Positions 39,900-52,543 of a stretch of DNA of 64,000 nt are shown here, piece by piece. The stretch lies in the NCBI RefSeq assembly GCF_002775205.1, contig NC_036453.1:2941103-3005102 (forward strand). The letters are read 5' to 3'. Below the pieces are notes generated by a model that saw only the letters and a list, made by a program, of their open reading frames with translations, made no database searches and had not been told where the DNA came from. Source of the DNA: Xiphophorus maculatus. Lineage: Eukaryota > Chordata > Actinopteri > Cyprinodontiformes > Poeciliidae. The translations under genes and the position numbers were made by a program. The number at the start of each line of letters is the position of its first letter. Positions within the stretch are counted from its first letter, which is position 1.

Positions 39900-42800
39900 C
39901 TACTCCTTTATTAATTTGGGTTTGAAGTCAGGTCTTACAGCCTCTCCCAGTTTTTCTGCATACTCTGCATACCGCCCAGTCATCTGCAAAATAAGGTACA
40001 GGAAGCAGAATCAGTTGAACTGTAGATGAGAATGCAGTCATTATACTAATAACCATTTAGTACTAGAGGTCAAAAAGATGCATCTTAAAATGTATAGACA
40101 TTTAGATTAATTACAGACAGATATACTCAAATAATTTCCTAGTGCTTTTTATTTTTGTTGTTACATTTTTTTGTAGCGTAAGTGACCTTTAATGAAATGT
40201 TATGCTGGAAAGAGGCAGCCAGAAGTCTCACAGTCTCCATATGTGGCTCATCTGCTTCCCTGCAGCCTGTACTGTTCATTTTGATGATTATGACTTTCAT
40301 CTCATGGAAATCAACATATCACCAAAAGATTCTGATTAATAAAATCTTAAAGCCATGTTTTAGGTGTGTTGAAAGCTGCTGATGGTCAATTACTTCCTTC
40401 AACAAGATGGGAAAATGACAAAACATCACTGCTAAAAAAAAAATATCCCAAAAGCTCCCTGTTGAGTGCTGCAACCAAGCATGTCATTGGAAAGTTGAGT
40501 GGAAGGATGAAGTACATAACTACAACTTCCAGAAAATTGAGATGCAACATGTACATGGATTGCATATGAGGCAAGTTTGTCCAGGACTTTACAACCACTA
40601 GTGCTTTTCTGGACGGAGGCTGGACTTCTCTTGTTTCTGATCAGATTTTGGATGAGATGTGAAACAGGAGAAGTTCATTTCCCTTCAGTTTTAGCTCTTG
40701 GGGCGACTGATGGTGCTAACCTCTGTCAGATTTTTTTAGCTTGCTTCCGTCTCCTGAACAGTTTTGTGGCGATCGGGTCTGAATTTATCGTATCGTTTAT
40801 CTTTTATCGTGATAAATTTTGATTTAGATAAATTCCAATAAATGAAGTTTAAAATGTTGTAAACCTGTCCTTATTGTCTGGATTGTTATATTTATTTATT
40901 TTAACCACTTTTCCTCATTGTATAATTAAGGTGTATCATTAAATATCAATAAAATTGAAAACATGATTGTTACGGTTTGCAGATTAGTGATATAAATCAC
41001 ACGTCTTAATGTGACCGGCGTTCTAGAGAAGCGTATTACAAATTGTAATGTTTCTCAACCATATTTGCTTTTGTGGGACTTTGACTGATGTGTCACTTTT
41101 ATTGTTACCACAATAGCACCACAGGATATCTATAAAACATTTAAGTCCATATCGCCCACTCCTAACTGAGATGCAGATTTCATTTTCCAGCAGATCACAC
41201 AGCTACTGAGAGCACTGTACGGTACATGAATATGTTTTTCTACAAGTGACGCCTCTCTATTAAAAGTTTATTTTATTAGTGTGACGTAATCAAATTATTT
41301 GAGAAACTGAATTTTAAGTTTCTGTCAACTCTAAGCCATAATCATCAAAAAATTAACAAGACAAAATGTCTGGAATACGTCGGTCTGAGTGATCATTTTA
41401 ACACGACTTTCACTTTTTGTCACTTTCTGCCACTGAATTATTAAACTAAAAATCGATAGCTCTCTGAAGGAGACTGAATGTTTTACCTTAAAGCTCCATT
41501 TGTCGCTGACTTGTCTGTTGAGGTTCAGATCCAGCTCCACCACCAGCAGTCCGTCACGGGTCCTGGAGAGGCCCGGGGTGCGGCTGCCGTCAGGACCAGC
41601 CACATAACTGGACCCATAGAAGTGACCAAAGTCATGGTGAGCTGGAAGGAAAAGCACAAGAGCTGTTGTTGTTGTTGTTGTTGTCTTATAAACGTTTCCT
41701 TTGGTGGGAGATTTCCTCACATTTTGTCAGGTTACAAAAACAGACGTCACTGTATTTTATTGGGATTTTATGTGATTGATTGTGCTTTGGGTTGGTTTAT
41801 CACATAAATTCAAACTAAATTATACTGAAGTTGCGGAGTGGAATAAAACAAAATGTGAGAAGGTCAGAGATATAAATACTTTGACTAGACTTGTGATAAA
41901 GTTTCAGCTTCCTATAAGGTTACAACAAAACATTCACGGTAGCTGCTGTAACTACTTTGTGTTGCTGAACTGTTATGAAAAACACAAAAACATTCTAAAC
42001 TTGAGAGAAGAACTGTATACCTTTCTTTCCATCTCCAGAAGTGAATTCACTTTTGAAGTGTTCCTGTTGAAAACATATTTTCCTACATGATTAAATCTGT
42101 TCTCCTGAGTCAACGTCAGCTAGTGCTGCAGAAACTCACTGTCCCAACACGGTTGATGGCACACGTAAAGCAGTGATTGGCTATCGCTGCATTCCTGGCC
42201 TCGATCGGCCACATGGGCTCACTGTGGAGGACAAACACAGCTTTCCGTACACAAACAGAGGAAATCACTGGCAACAATAAAGAACAAACTTGGTTCTCAA
42301 ATGTCATTAAAGCTGCACAAAATATAGCTCTAGCCCTAACAAAATCAAGCTAGTCCACGTCCTGCCTGAGCTGCTACTGCCGTCTGAAGAAACGGACCGC
42401 TCCCGGTCAACAACCAACCAATCAAAGCAAGGAGGCGGGTCTTAGCGCTGTCAATCAACGTTGTGTACTCAATGTGCTAATGACGGAGAAACAACTTGCT
42501 ATTTCAGGGAAACTGTTTATCCACCATGGTTTTTAATCTCAACATTGTTTCTAGTTAATTTGAAACTTTTGGAGCTTAGAAATGTCCTTGTTTTTTTCTA
42601 GAGAATTTGAGTTCTTTGGCAGAAATGTTCTTCTTTTAGTTTCCCATCGACAATGACCCTAATACGCCATGGTATATCTACCTCCGCTAAGGTCTGAAAA
42701 TCAGCCACTGTCCTGTTTTCCTCTGCCGTGAGAGAAGACTTACTGACAGTGTGCACATGTGGTCAACAATAGTTGCTCCACCGCTGCCAACTTGTTGACT

Positions 42801-45800
42801 TTCTTGCTATATTTAGTAACATTCCACACACACAAAAAAAAAATTGGTATCAGACATATTTGGAATTGACAGATGAGGCTTTTTAAAGATTATTAAAACT
42901 GCAAATAGGAAACCCATTTTACTAATAAGTAAGTTACTCTGAAGAGAATCAACCAGTTTGAGACCTAGCCTCAATGAAAATTTGTATTCGTATTTAAGTT
43001 ATCATTTTTCTATGACATTTGCTTTTTCAAGTGTTCAAAATAAACAATTCATCATCATTGACATGAGAACATGTGGGAAGGCTGAAATAGATGCTTGGAA
43101 GAAGAACTCACAGAGCAGCAGAAACTCGTAGTCAAATCATTATTTATACATTTCTCTCTCTCTCTCTCTCATCCCGTTTCCTACCTGAGAGCTCCAACAG
43201 TGGCAGAGGGGTTGAAGATGATCTCCGCTCCGTTCATGCTGTACATGAACCAGTTGAGTGGGTGGTGGCGCCCGTAGCAGATATTCACAGCGAGTTTCCC
43301 GAACTGCGTCTGGAACACCGTGTGGCCCGTGTCGCCCTCCATGTAATACGTGGACTAAGGGTGAGGAGCGAAACACAAGTGTTCTGCTGAGCTCCACAGC
43401 TGCAGGGAGCTCATGGCGTGCCTGCTGCTAACCTCGTTAAAGTCTCCGACCCTGGGAATGTGGTTCTTCCGACTCTTCCCCAGCACGCTTCCTGAATTGG
43501 AGATCACCACCGCTGTGTTCCACAGAGTGCTGTGCAGCTCCTCTCGCTCAAGAATTGGGGAGATGACCACCATGTTGTATTTTTTGGCGAGCTAGCGGGC
43601 AGGATGAGAAAGAGGAGCAAGGGTTGCGCGTCGTATTACCTTAGCGCCAGCAACGTTGGGTTATCTCACCTCCTGGCAGAACCGCGTGGTGTTCCCTTCC
43701 TCTGCAGACTCTGCAAACTCCGTCCACGGCTCTTTCTCCCGAGTGCAGAAAGCAAACGGCATGGCTGTAAACACAAAGACCCGGTTCATGTGTCATGAGT
43801 ATTTTTACAAACACTTAATGGTCTATTAGATTAAAGTTAGTTCCAGTCGATTAACTAATACCGTCCGCTCAGACCTTCTTTTAGTGTTGTAGTTTGGCAA
43901 CCAGCAGAGGGAGCCGTTGGTCATCCTTTAGCGGAGCCAGTGGATACAGAAATAAAGATGGCGGGTCCATACCAGAAAGGGCAAGAGACGCAATCCAAAC
44001 AGAATTTGGTGTGGGAGGCAAAATACGTTTTATGCGGTTCTGTTTTGAAAAATATTAACACTCGCCTTAAGCTTATAACTAAACAGCGGCACTTCGGCTG
44101 AACTGCATGGCGGAGCAGCGTCAAATTACTGATGTGCTACGAAGGCAAGGATGGAATGACAGAAAAGCAGAAGGGATAATGCAGAAAAATTGATGGAAAA
44201 AACATATCACTAAGTGAGGTGGGTTTACAGAGCTGTCATGAACTAACGCTGCAGAATGTAACTTTAATTTTTGTTTTTAATTAGCTTTTATGTTTGTTAA
44301 AACTGTCAACATGTCGTGACAGTATAGTATGAGATGGATAAGCCTTCTCCCAGTGCTAACCAGAAACAGCCAATCAGAGCCAGGAGTTGGAAATAAACAA
44401 CCTCTATTTCCCCCTTCACCCCCCCCTCCCTCCCACCCCCCTCGCTCATCCCCTGGTTTCTCTGTCAGCGATGACCACCTATGTCCTTGTTTTCCTTTAA
44501 CGGTAAGTTGCTTCTCCACCATTAACACATTTAGCAGTGAGAACATGAGCTTGATTGACAGCGCTAAGACCCTCCTCCTGGCTCTCATTGGTTGTTTTTG
44601 GTCGGGAGCTCAGGGAGGAGATTGATGTTATCACAAATTATCTGTCTTGTACCATGCCGTCACGACACGGCGGCAATCTGAACAAATATGAATATGAAAC
44701 AAATATGAAGTTTATCTTTAATAAAAGTTACATAATGCAGTTTTAATGCTCTCCATGGAGCGAAGTCCTTAGCCTTCCTTCCAGAGTAACCACAGATGGC
44801 ACTTCTATCTGTGTTACATTTTATTCTTGTCCTATTATACTGTTTAAATAAGTAAAAGCTTATTCAGTCAGTGTTTAATACAGGTAGCACAAAATAATGT
44901 TTTGTTCTTTTTTTTTTTAAATTCAGAATATAAAAATGTTGCCCTTCATCAACAGTCAGCTCTGTTGACACAAGAGAAAACTCAACCCTTTAAGAAAATT
45001 CCCACTTACTAATTAGTCGTCAGTCAATCGATAAGCTCAATCAGCTTTAGATTAAGTGAGTGTATTCGCCGTGTGAACTCACTCCAGGTCTCCTGGAAGC
45101 AGATGACGTTAACGCCACACATGGCGGCTACCTCCACGATTTCCCCGACGCGGCTGTGCATGGCGCCGACCTGCGAGCAGCAGGAGAGGATTTCATGTGT
45201 GCAATCCAGCACGTTCCACACTGGACCACTGAGAAACGGATCCGCCGGCCTTTGGCCGCGTCTGGATCTGAAACGTGTGGTGCTGACCTGGTCCAGGATG
45301 GGGGCGTCGGTAGGCAGGACGATGCGGTGCTGAACCAGGCCCACTCGGACTCTTCTGGGCGGCCTCAGCTGCTCCTGCGCAGCGTCGAACGTGTAGCCTT
45401 TCAGCTCAAACCGGCGCTCGGCTGCAGCTTCCACGGCGCAGGATGGGAGAGACAACTTCCTGTGAAAACATCAGAGTCCTGTCTGAGCCCAGCAGGGAAG
45501 CACGGCGGCGGCGGCATCATGCTGCACAGAAAGGCTCTTCCAGGAGTTGGAATGGTTGACTGGAACATTAACCCAGGCTAAAGGAATGAAGTTTCTTTGA
45601 CAAAACACGTCACTTGAGCTGAGAAGAAAAAAAAATGCTCTCTCTCTCTTGGCATCACAGAAATCTGACACGATTTGATGCCAGAAAAAAACTTTGAAAA
45701 AAACAAAGCTGGTCAGAAACACTTCCTAATCACTCTGATGGATCTGCCAAGAAAACTGGGAAATGATCCTTTTAAAGATGCCCAGTTGACAGTAATGGAG

Positions 45801-46387
45801 CATGAAGGTACATGGAGGGTTCGAAGGTCAAAGATGCCAAAAATATCACAAGTTAAACAAAATGTTGGGAGAATCAGAGTAAGATTTGACTCGTTCTTCA
45901 CGAATCTGCAGCTGACTTTAGGGACACGGCCATCGAAAGTGAATCTTTGACATTTAGGGTTGAATTTCAGCATTAAAAGAAAGAAAATGTTGAGCTGGAC
46001 CAAATCATATTTTGTGGACATTTTATTTTTAAGGGTTTTTGCACGTTTTTACCAGCGGCGCCAACAAATGAGTTCAAATCATTCGCCCTACTTATGATTT
46101 AATATTGTTTGAACGTTTCAGCTGTTCATTCTCCCTCTGCATGTTGTTTCGCAGCCCCGAGGGGCCCTGACCAAAGTCCGCCCTGCAGAATAATAATTTA
46201 CCAGGAACAAGCGGAGAGTTAAAAACCAAAAATCACAGCTCTATCAGCAACATGAACAGAAATGCAATAAACGAAGAACTCACGGCGTTTCTCTCCCGAA
46301 CAGGAGACGTTTCACTTCCGCCAGCTCGGCCTCCGGAAGGTGGGACTCCAGAGATTTCTCCAGCGACTCAAACTCACATCCGGACAT
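39900..46387 (-). CDS. upb1: upb1: beta-ureidopropionase
   Basis: Ten exons (minus strand, 5' to 3') splice in frame to 383 aa, against 384 in human: 46387-46284, 45459-45288, 45170-45083, 43764-43670, 43591-43433, 43354-43185, 42221-42140, 42063-42021, 41641-41487 and 39983-39900. The enzyme catalyses the last step of pyrimidine breakdown in the cytosol. It hydrolyses N-carbamyl-beta-alanine or N-carbamyl-beta-aminoisobutyrate to the beta-amino acid, CO2 and ammonia. The nitrilase-type triad is present: Glu119 in ICFQE, Lys195 in [13 protein letters not shown] and Cys232 in [10 protein letters not shown]. The 43-base exon 8 encodes [14 protein letters not shown] and is easy to miss. The C terminus reads KLIKE. 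Nothing suggests a defect. The minus-strand AATAAA near 39736 is a plausible 3' end. Confidence 0.96.
40770..41165. mobile_element. diverged hAT-like element in upb1 intron 9
   Basis: The stretch contains TTTATCGTATCGTTTATC, TTATCGTGATAAATTTTG and CAATAAAATTGAAAACATG. These are motifs of the same family as 31926-32395. The boundaries are uncertain. Confidence 0.45.
41700..42010 (+). mobile_element. Tc1-type terminal fragment in upb1 intron 8
   Basis: TTTTGTCAGGTTACAAAAAC, TTATTGGGATTTTATGTGAT and GTGGAATAAAACAAAATGTG resemble the end region of a common fish Tc1 element. It directly abuts upb1 exon 8. Confidence 0.5.
42340..42515 (+). repeat. dispersed repeat with a CCAATCAAAGC core
   Basis: TCTGAAGAAACGGACCGCTC, ACCAATCAAAGCAAGGAGG and CTTAGCGCTGTCAATCA match the copy at 6.1 kb closely. 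It lies in upb1 intron 6. Confidence 0.7.
44249..44741. mobile_element. MITE with CTGCA..ATGTAACTTTA ends (reference copy of the CCAAT-core family)
   Basis: The left end CTGCAGAATGTAACTTTAAT and the right end AATAAAAGTTACATAATGCAG are imperfect inverted repeats about 490 bases apart. Inside, AGCCAATCAGAGCCAGGAG near the left end and CTCCTGGCTCTCATTGGTTG near the right show that the core itself is inverted within the element. It lies in upb1 intron 3. Confidence 0.65.
45465..46120. mobile_element. degraded Tc1-like relic in upb1 intron 1
   Basis: GGCGGCGGCATCATGCTGCA recalls the transposase GGSIMLW-coding segment. TCACTCTGATGGATCTGCCA and CCAAAAATATCACAAG are compatible but too diverged to assign with certainty. 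No open frame is credible. Confidence 0.35.
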
Positions 46388-47389
46388 TTTTTGCGACTTC
46401 TTTGCGCTTGCACCTCCGCGGCAGCGCCTGGTATCCTCCGGTTCCTGTCTCTGTTTGCTCGTGTTTCACTCGCTGTGCAGCTTATCTGTGTTTTCCCAGC
46501 AGCAGCCGCAGCTGGTCACTGGCCGAACTGGATGCGCAGACAGGGGCGTCTCTAGAAAGTTTTGCAAAGGGGTGGCAGGATGGGGGGCCACTGATAATCT
46601 CGGAGTGGCTATACCAGAATATTTGGATGTTTATTTACATTTGTTGTTATGGTGAAACTGAAGGGGTTTTTTTTTGTTCTTGTTTTTTCTGCGTTAACCT
46701 AATAGCCTGAAAATTCACGTTCTTCAAATTGTGTTTAGCGACATGTTGAAAATAAATAATACTAACAAATTGCAATATTTCTTCCTAAAACTTCTACTAT
46801 TTGTTTCCTCGATATGCAAAGCTGGTACAGACATATTGAAAATGATTTAAAGCTGCAGTGAGAGAAAAAATCAGACGACCAGAGTATTTTAGGTAGAGCA
46901 CAGTCCTGCTCTATTTGCTGCTGGTCAGTCGCATTACTCCATATGGATCACAGTGAGATTCACTGGACCTTAGTCTCTTATTGTCACGAGACGACAACAA
47001 GGAGACGCACCGACCTGGAGCCAGACATTCATTTTAACAGCAGCAGAAATTTACAACGTTTGCACAAATGGAGAGGGAGAGCAGAAAACTTTAATATACT
47101 GCAGTGACTGGAGATGTGCTGAGTTTAGAAAATCTAACAGTGGCTGTAACATAGAGTGCGTCTTGAAAGCAAAAGTAGACATTACACTTTGGTTGGTGTT
47201 AATATAAACTTATTTCATTACATAAATCAGTACATTACATATCAGTTGACAGAGCCGATTACTAACAGTGGAAACATTTAACCTGTTGGTTTTGATTAAT
47301 AATATGCTGTGAGAGAAGGTGGTTCACTTTTTGATGTGAAAACCAACATTACAAGCTAAGGAACAATAAGGAAATGAAATTATAAATAT
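46388..47389. other. intergenic DNA between upb1 (5' side) and the C22orf15 gene (3' side)
   Basis: The first 150 bases beyond the upb1 ATG are moderately GC-rich and probably contain its promoter and 5' UTR. The rest is AT-rich with no recognisable exon or element. Confidence 0.55.
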
Positions 47390-49177
<1,788 letters not shown>

Positions 49178-52100
49178 CCTCCAGCGCCGGCTGTGTTTCG
49201 GCTCCACAGCTCCAACCAACTCAACCACGAGCTGAAATGTAACGCAGAGTCCAGAACAGACACCAAATCCACACAGAAAACCGCTCCCTCTTGCGGTGCG
49301 CGCTTTTTGTTTCCTACAAACTCAGTGCTAAAGTGAACGAATGTCCCAGCTAACTGCACACACACACACTTCCCTGAATTCACCTCTTCTTTTCCTTCAC
49401 AAAGCTCCAGTCTTGTAAATGAGACAAAGACCTGCTGATGCTCGTGTCCATGGAGTCTCTACAAACAGAAAGTCTGGCTCTCTGCCTCTCGTCGATGTTT
49501 ACTGGTCGGTGATGCCAAGACTGAGGGAAAGAATGGACTTTATAGTTTCGCTGCTCATGCTGGGTAAAGAATCCAGTCCATCTTTGCAGGTTGTGCAATC
49601 CGTACAGCATTACAAGAGTCCTAAACTACGGCATGTCTGCTGTACATCGCTTCCAGTTCAGAGGAACCAAGCTTTTCTCCTGACCTGAGATGATCCTAAC
49701 ACACAGACGCTGTCAGAAGAAGGCCCAGCAGAGACTTTGCTTCCTCATCATGTGCTCTGCCATAATTTAGTCAGTTCTGTGTTTATCCAGTTTGGTTCAA
49801 CATAAAACATTTCAGGACCAGAATGCAATGACCAATGAGGTCTGCAGAGAGGAGATCTTACCCTTTCATTCTTCCAGGACTTGTCTAGGATCAAGAAAAG
49901 GTCACCTAACATCTCTGCAGACCCCACATATCCTGGACACAAACTGTTTCAATTGTACCTTCAGGTCTACAGGGTGCTATTTGCAAAAACTAAACTGAAG
50001 TCAAATTCTTTGTTTGTGTGCGCAAAGTGAGGAGGTAATTCAGCCATTTGGTTCAGGCATGTTGGACCAGAGACGGATCTTAAAGCTGCAGGACGTCGGC
50101 CCTAAAGAGGCCCGGAGCTGAATACCACTTCCATCCACTGAGGGGTGGAGCTGAGGCCAATGCCCAACCAATGGCTGTGAAATCATGGTCAGTAAAGCAG
50201 GTCTGTACTTTTGGCAGAGTGGGTGAGTATCATGTCCTGCTTGAAAATGAAAATAATGCTTGTCAGCAGAGGGAAGCTCCACTCTTCCTCCAGACTCAGG
50301 TACCTTGAATTCTAAATAAAATGACAAAACTGTTTGTTTGTTTTTTTTTGGGGTTTTTTAAATTTGAGAATAGGACTTTGGCCACTATGTAATAACCCAG
50401 TCTCTGTTCACTTTAGTCCAGGTCAGAGACTTTGTCTCTGGTTGGGGAGTGGCTTATGAAGAATCCCTCAGTTGGATCCGTGTCCCATGCTGTGGCTTTT
50501 GAACAAAGTGGATTCCGTTTTGGGCTTTTCTACACTTTAGCTTAGATGTTATTTTCTCCTGATAGATAAAACCTCTAAGGACACGGTGTGCTTTCTTCTT
50601 ATCATGACTCTACATTAGGGATGCACGATATCATCGGCATGGTATCTGTATCGGCCGATACTTCCTGTAGAATTTAATATCGGCCATTCCATCAAAATAA
50701 TTCACTGATATAAAAGGCGTTACTTTTATATGACAGACCAGTGACAATGGTGCCTGCATCACAGAACAGCATCATAAGAAACTGCTAAGTATTAATTCAC
50801 GACTGATGTGCTTTTCACTTGTTGCTTGTGAGCAGGTTGAGTTTCGTTTTGCGAAGATTCACAAATTTGCAATGTGAGTGTCATCATTGTCTTAGAGAGA
50901 GCTGATGTCATAAATAAATGTTGACATTAAACATAATGCAAGTTGAAAGTGTTGCATCATTTTTAGCCTCCTTTTTAGCATTTGCATTTGGTAGCAGGCT
51001 GAATGATCAAAGACAATGTAGTACTTTAATTCCTCAGTAGAGAAAGTTATATACTTTCAGTAAGTAGGTATAGGAAAAAAATATCGGTAATATGTCGATT
51101 ATCGGCCAAATGAGTTTTAGTGTATCATCATATTGTATATCGACCAAAAATCCAATATTATGCATCTCTGCTCTACGTATCTTATGTTCAGTTTTTGTTC
51201 TAACAAAAAGAAAGAACCATTAACCAGTTTCCTTTGTAGTCCTGCAATCTAAGGCTAATATACTGCAAGTGTGATATTGACAGTGTGGCGTTCAAATGAT
51301 CCAGCTGAGGAGATTCTGCAGGTCAGCAGCAGAGCATGACGTCTCAAAGGACTTGATGAATGATTTATTGAAGAAAAAAGTCCTAAGGATCCCAGAGAAG
51401 CTTTCAAAAAGAAGTGGGAACCTGAACCCACGGGGGAATCGTGATAAAAGCTGGGAAAATAAAGAAGTCCAGAGATAGTTGGAGGCCCTAACTAACCGTT
51501 TCCCAGCATAGGCAAGCGAAGAGCTGTGACTCAGTTTGTTGGGCTTCCAAATCTGATATGAAACATGTTCCAGATAAAAGGCAGGAAAGCCTGGAGCTGC
51601 ACTGAATAATGCGTGGGATCACTTTGGGGCCATTGTAGCGTTTAGTTATTCTTTTGTCAGAGCATCTATTTAAAGGCAGGACTTTCATGCAAACCTACAC
51701 ACAAGAACAATATAATAGTGGTTCTTCTGGAACAAACTCATCACAAACTGTTTGTTCAGGTTGCAAGAGAGTGTAACACATTCGAAATGCAATCGTTTAT
51801 AATGATAAATTACTTTTTTATTTTACATCTGAATCAATTTTTACAACACGTCAAAGCCTCGCTGAGCGAACACCAACATCAGTTTCCATTTCAGCATTGC
51901 ATTATCCCATTTCCCCCCCTATGGCTTTAAAAAACAAAACTAAGCTGAAGGAAACCAGTCTGAACTGTTGGAAACCCTGAGGTGCAAAATAAAACTGGAC
52001 GTCTGTGACTCAGTGACAAATGTTGGCATTGATGAAGGGAAAAGTACAGAAAAGGTGAAATTCATGTGTAGCCCAATATATTCTTATTTCAGAAGTTTTG

Positions 52101-52543
52101 AAAAGCGATGTTTTCCACAGACGGCCTGAGAAACCTTGACAGCCTGCGTTGAGTCAGGTAGTTTATACGAGACAAAGTGCATTTTCAACAACCACAACTT
52201 ATTTGTAAAGTAAATACAAAACGCTTGCCGGTCTTGTCTGCTAAAACAAACAGTTTCTGACTGCAAGAGGACCTTGAGGTTGAAGACGGATGTGTCAGCT
52301 GCTTCATCGATTTAAATCATTGTCCTCTAGTCAAGAGGCAGTTTGAGCGCTCCGGACCACAAGAGGTGCTTTATAGATTCTTCCCTCCGGCTTACATAAA
52401 AAAAGTCAGTGTGTTTAATTTATCTCTGTGACATTTATTGCCTGTTATCCGTTATCACCGCTCCCATCTCCTCTCCAATCCCCGGAGGATATTTGATCGC
52501 TCGGCTCCTGAATTAGTTCCCCCTCATCCTTCCTGTGTATTTG
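49178..52543. other. intergenic DNA between C22orf15 and adora2a (3' side)
   Basis: No exon with splice support is seen. The stretch contains the hAT-like element at 50617-51169. On the adora2a side, a minus-strand AATAAA at 52434-52439 lies 105 bases after that gene's stop. CHCHD10, which neighbours C22orf15 in human, was looked for by its CHCH cysteine pattern and not found. Confidence 0.55.
50617..51169. mobile_element. hAT-like element, AGGGATGCACGATAT type
   Basis: The left end AGGGATGCACGATATCATCG and the right end CCAATATTATGCATCTCT are imperfect inverted repeats. Both sub-ends carry ATCGGCC words (CTGTATCGGCCGATAC and GATTATCGGCC). CTCTAC occurs just outside both ends, compatible with a decayed target duplication. 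Fragments of the family are seen near 2211 and 7545. Confidence 0.7.

Noticed and set aside
45060-45581. 173-codon plus-strand frame
   Set aside because: It is antisense to upb1 exons 2 and 3, which are fixed by family similarity and splice phases.
45668-45960. 91-codon plus frame possibly encoding a transposase piece
   Set aside because: The similarity to Tc1 is only suggestive at the DNA level upstream; this frame itself shows no transposase motif.
49250-52400. search for CHCHD10, a human neighbour of C22orf15
   Set aside because: No pair of CX9C motifs or matching exon was found on either strand.
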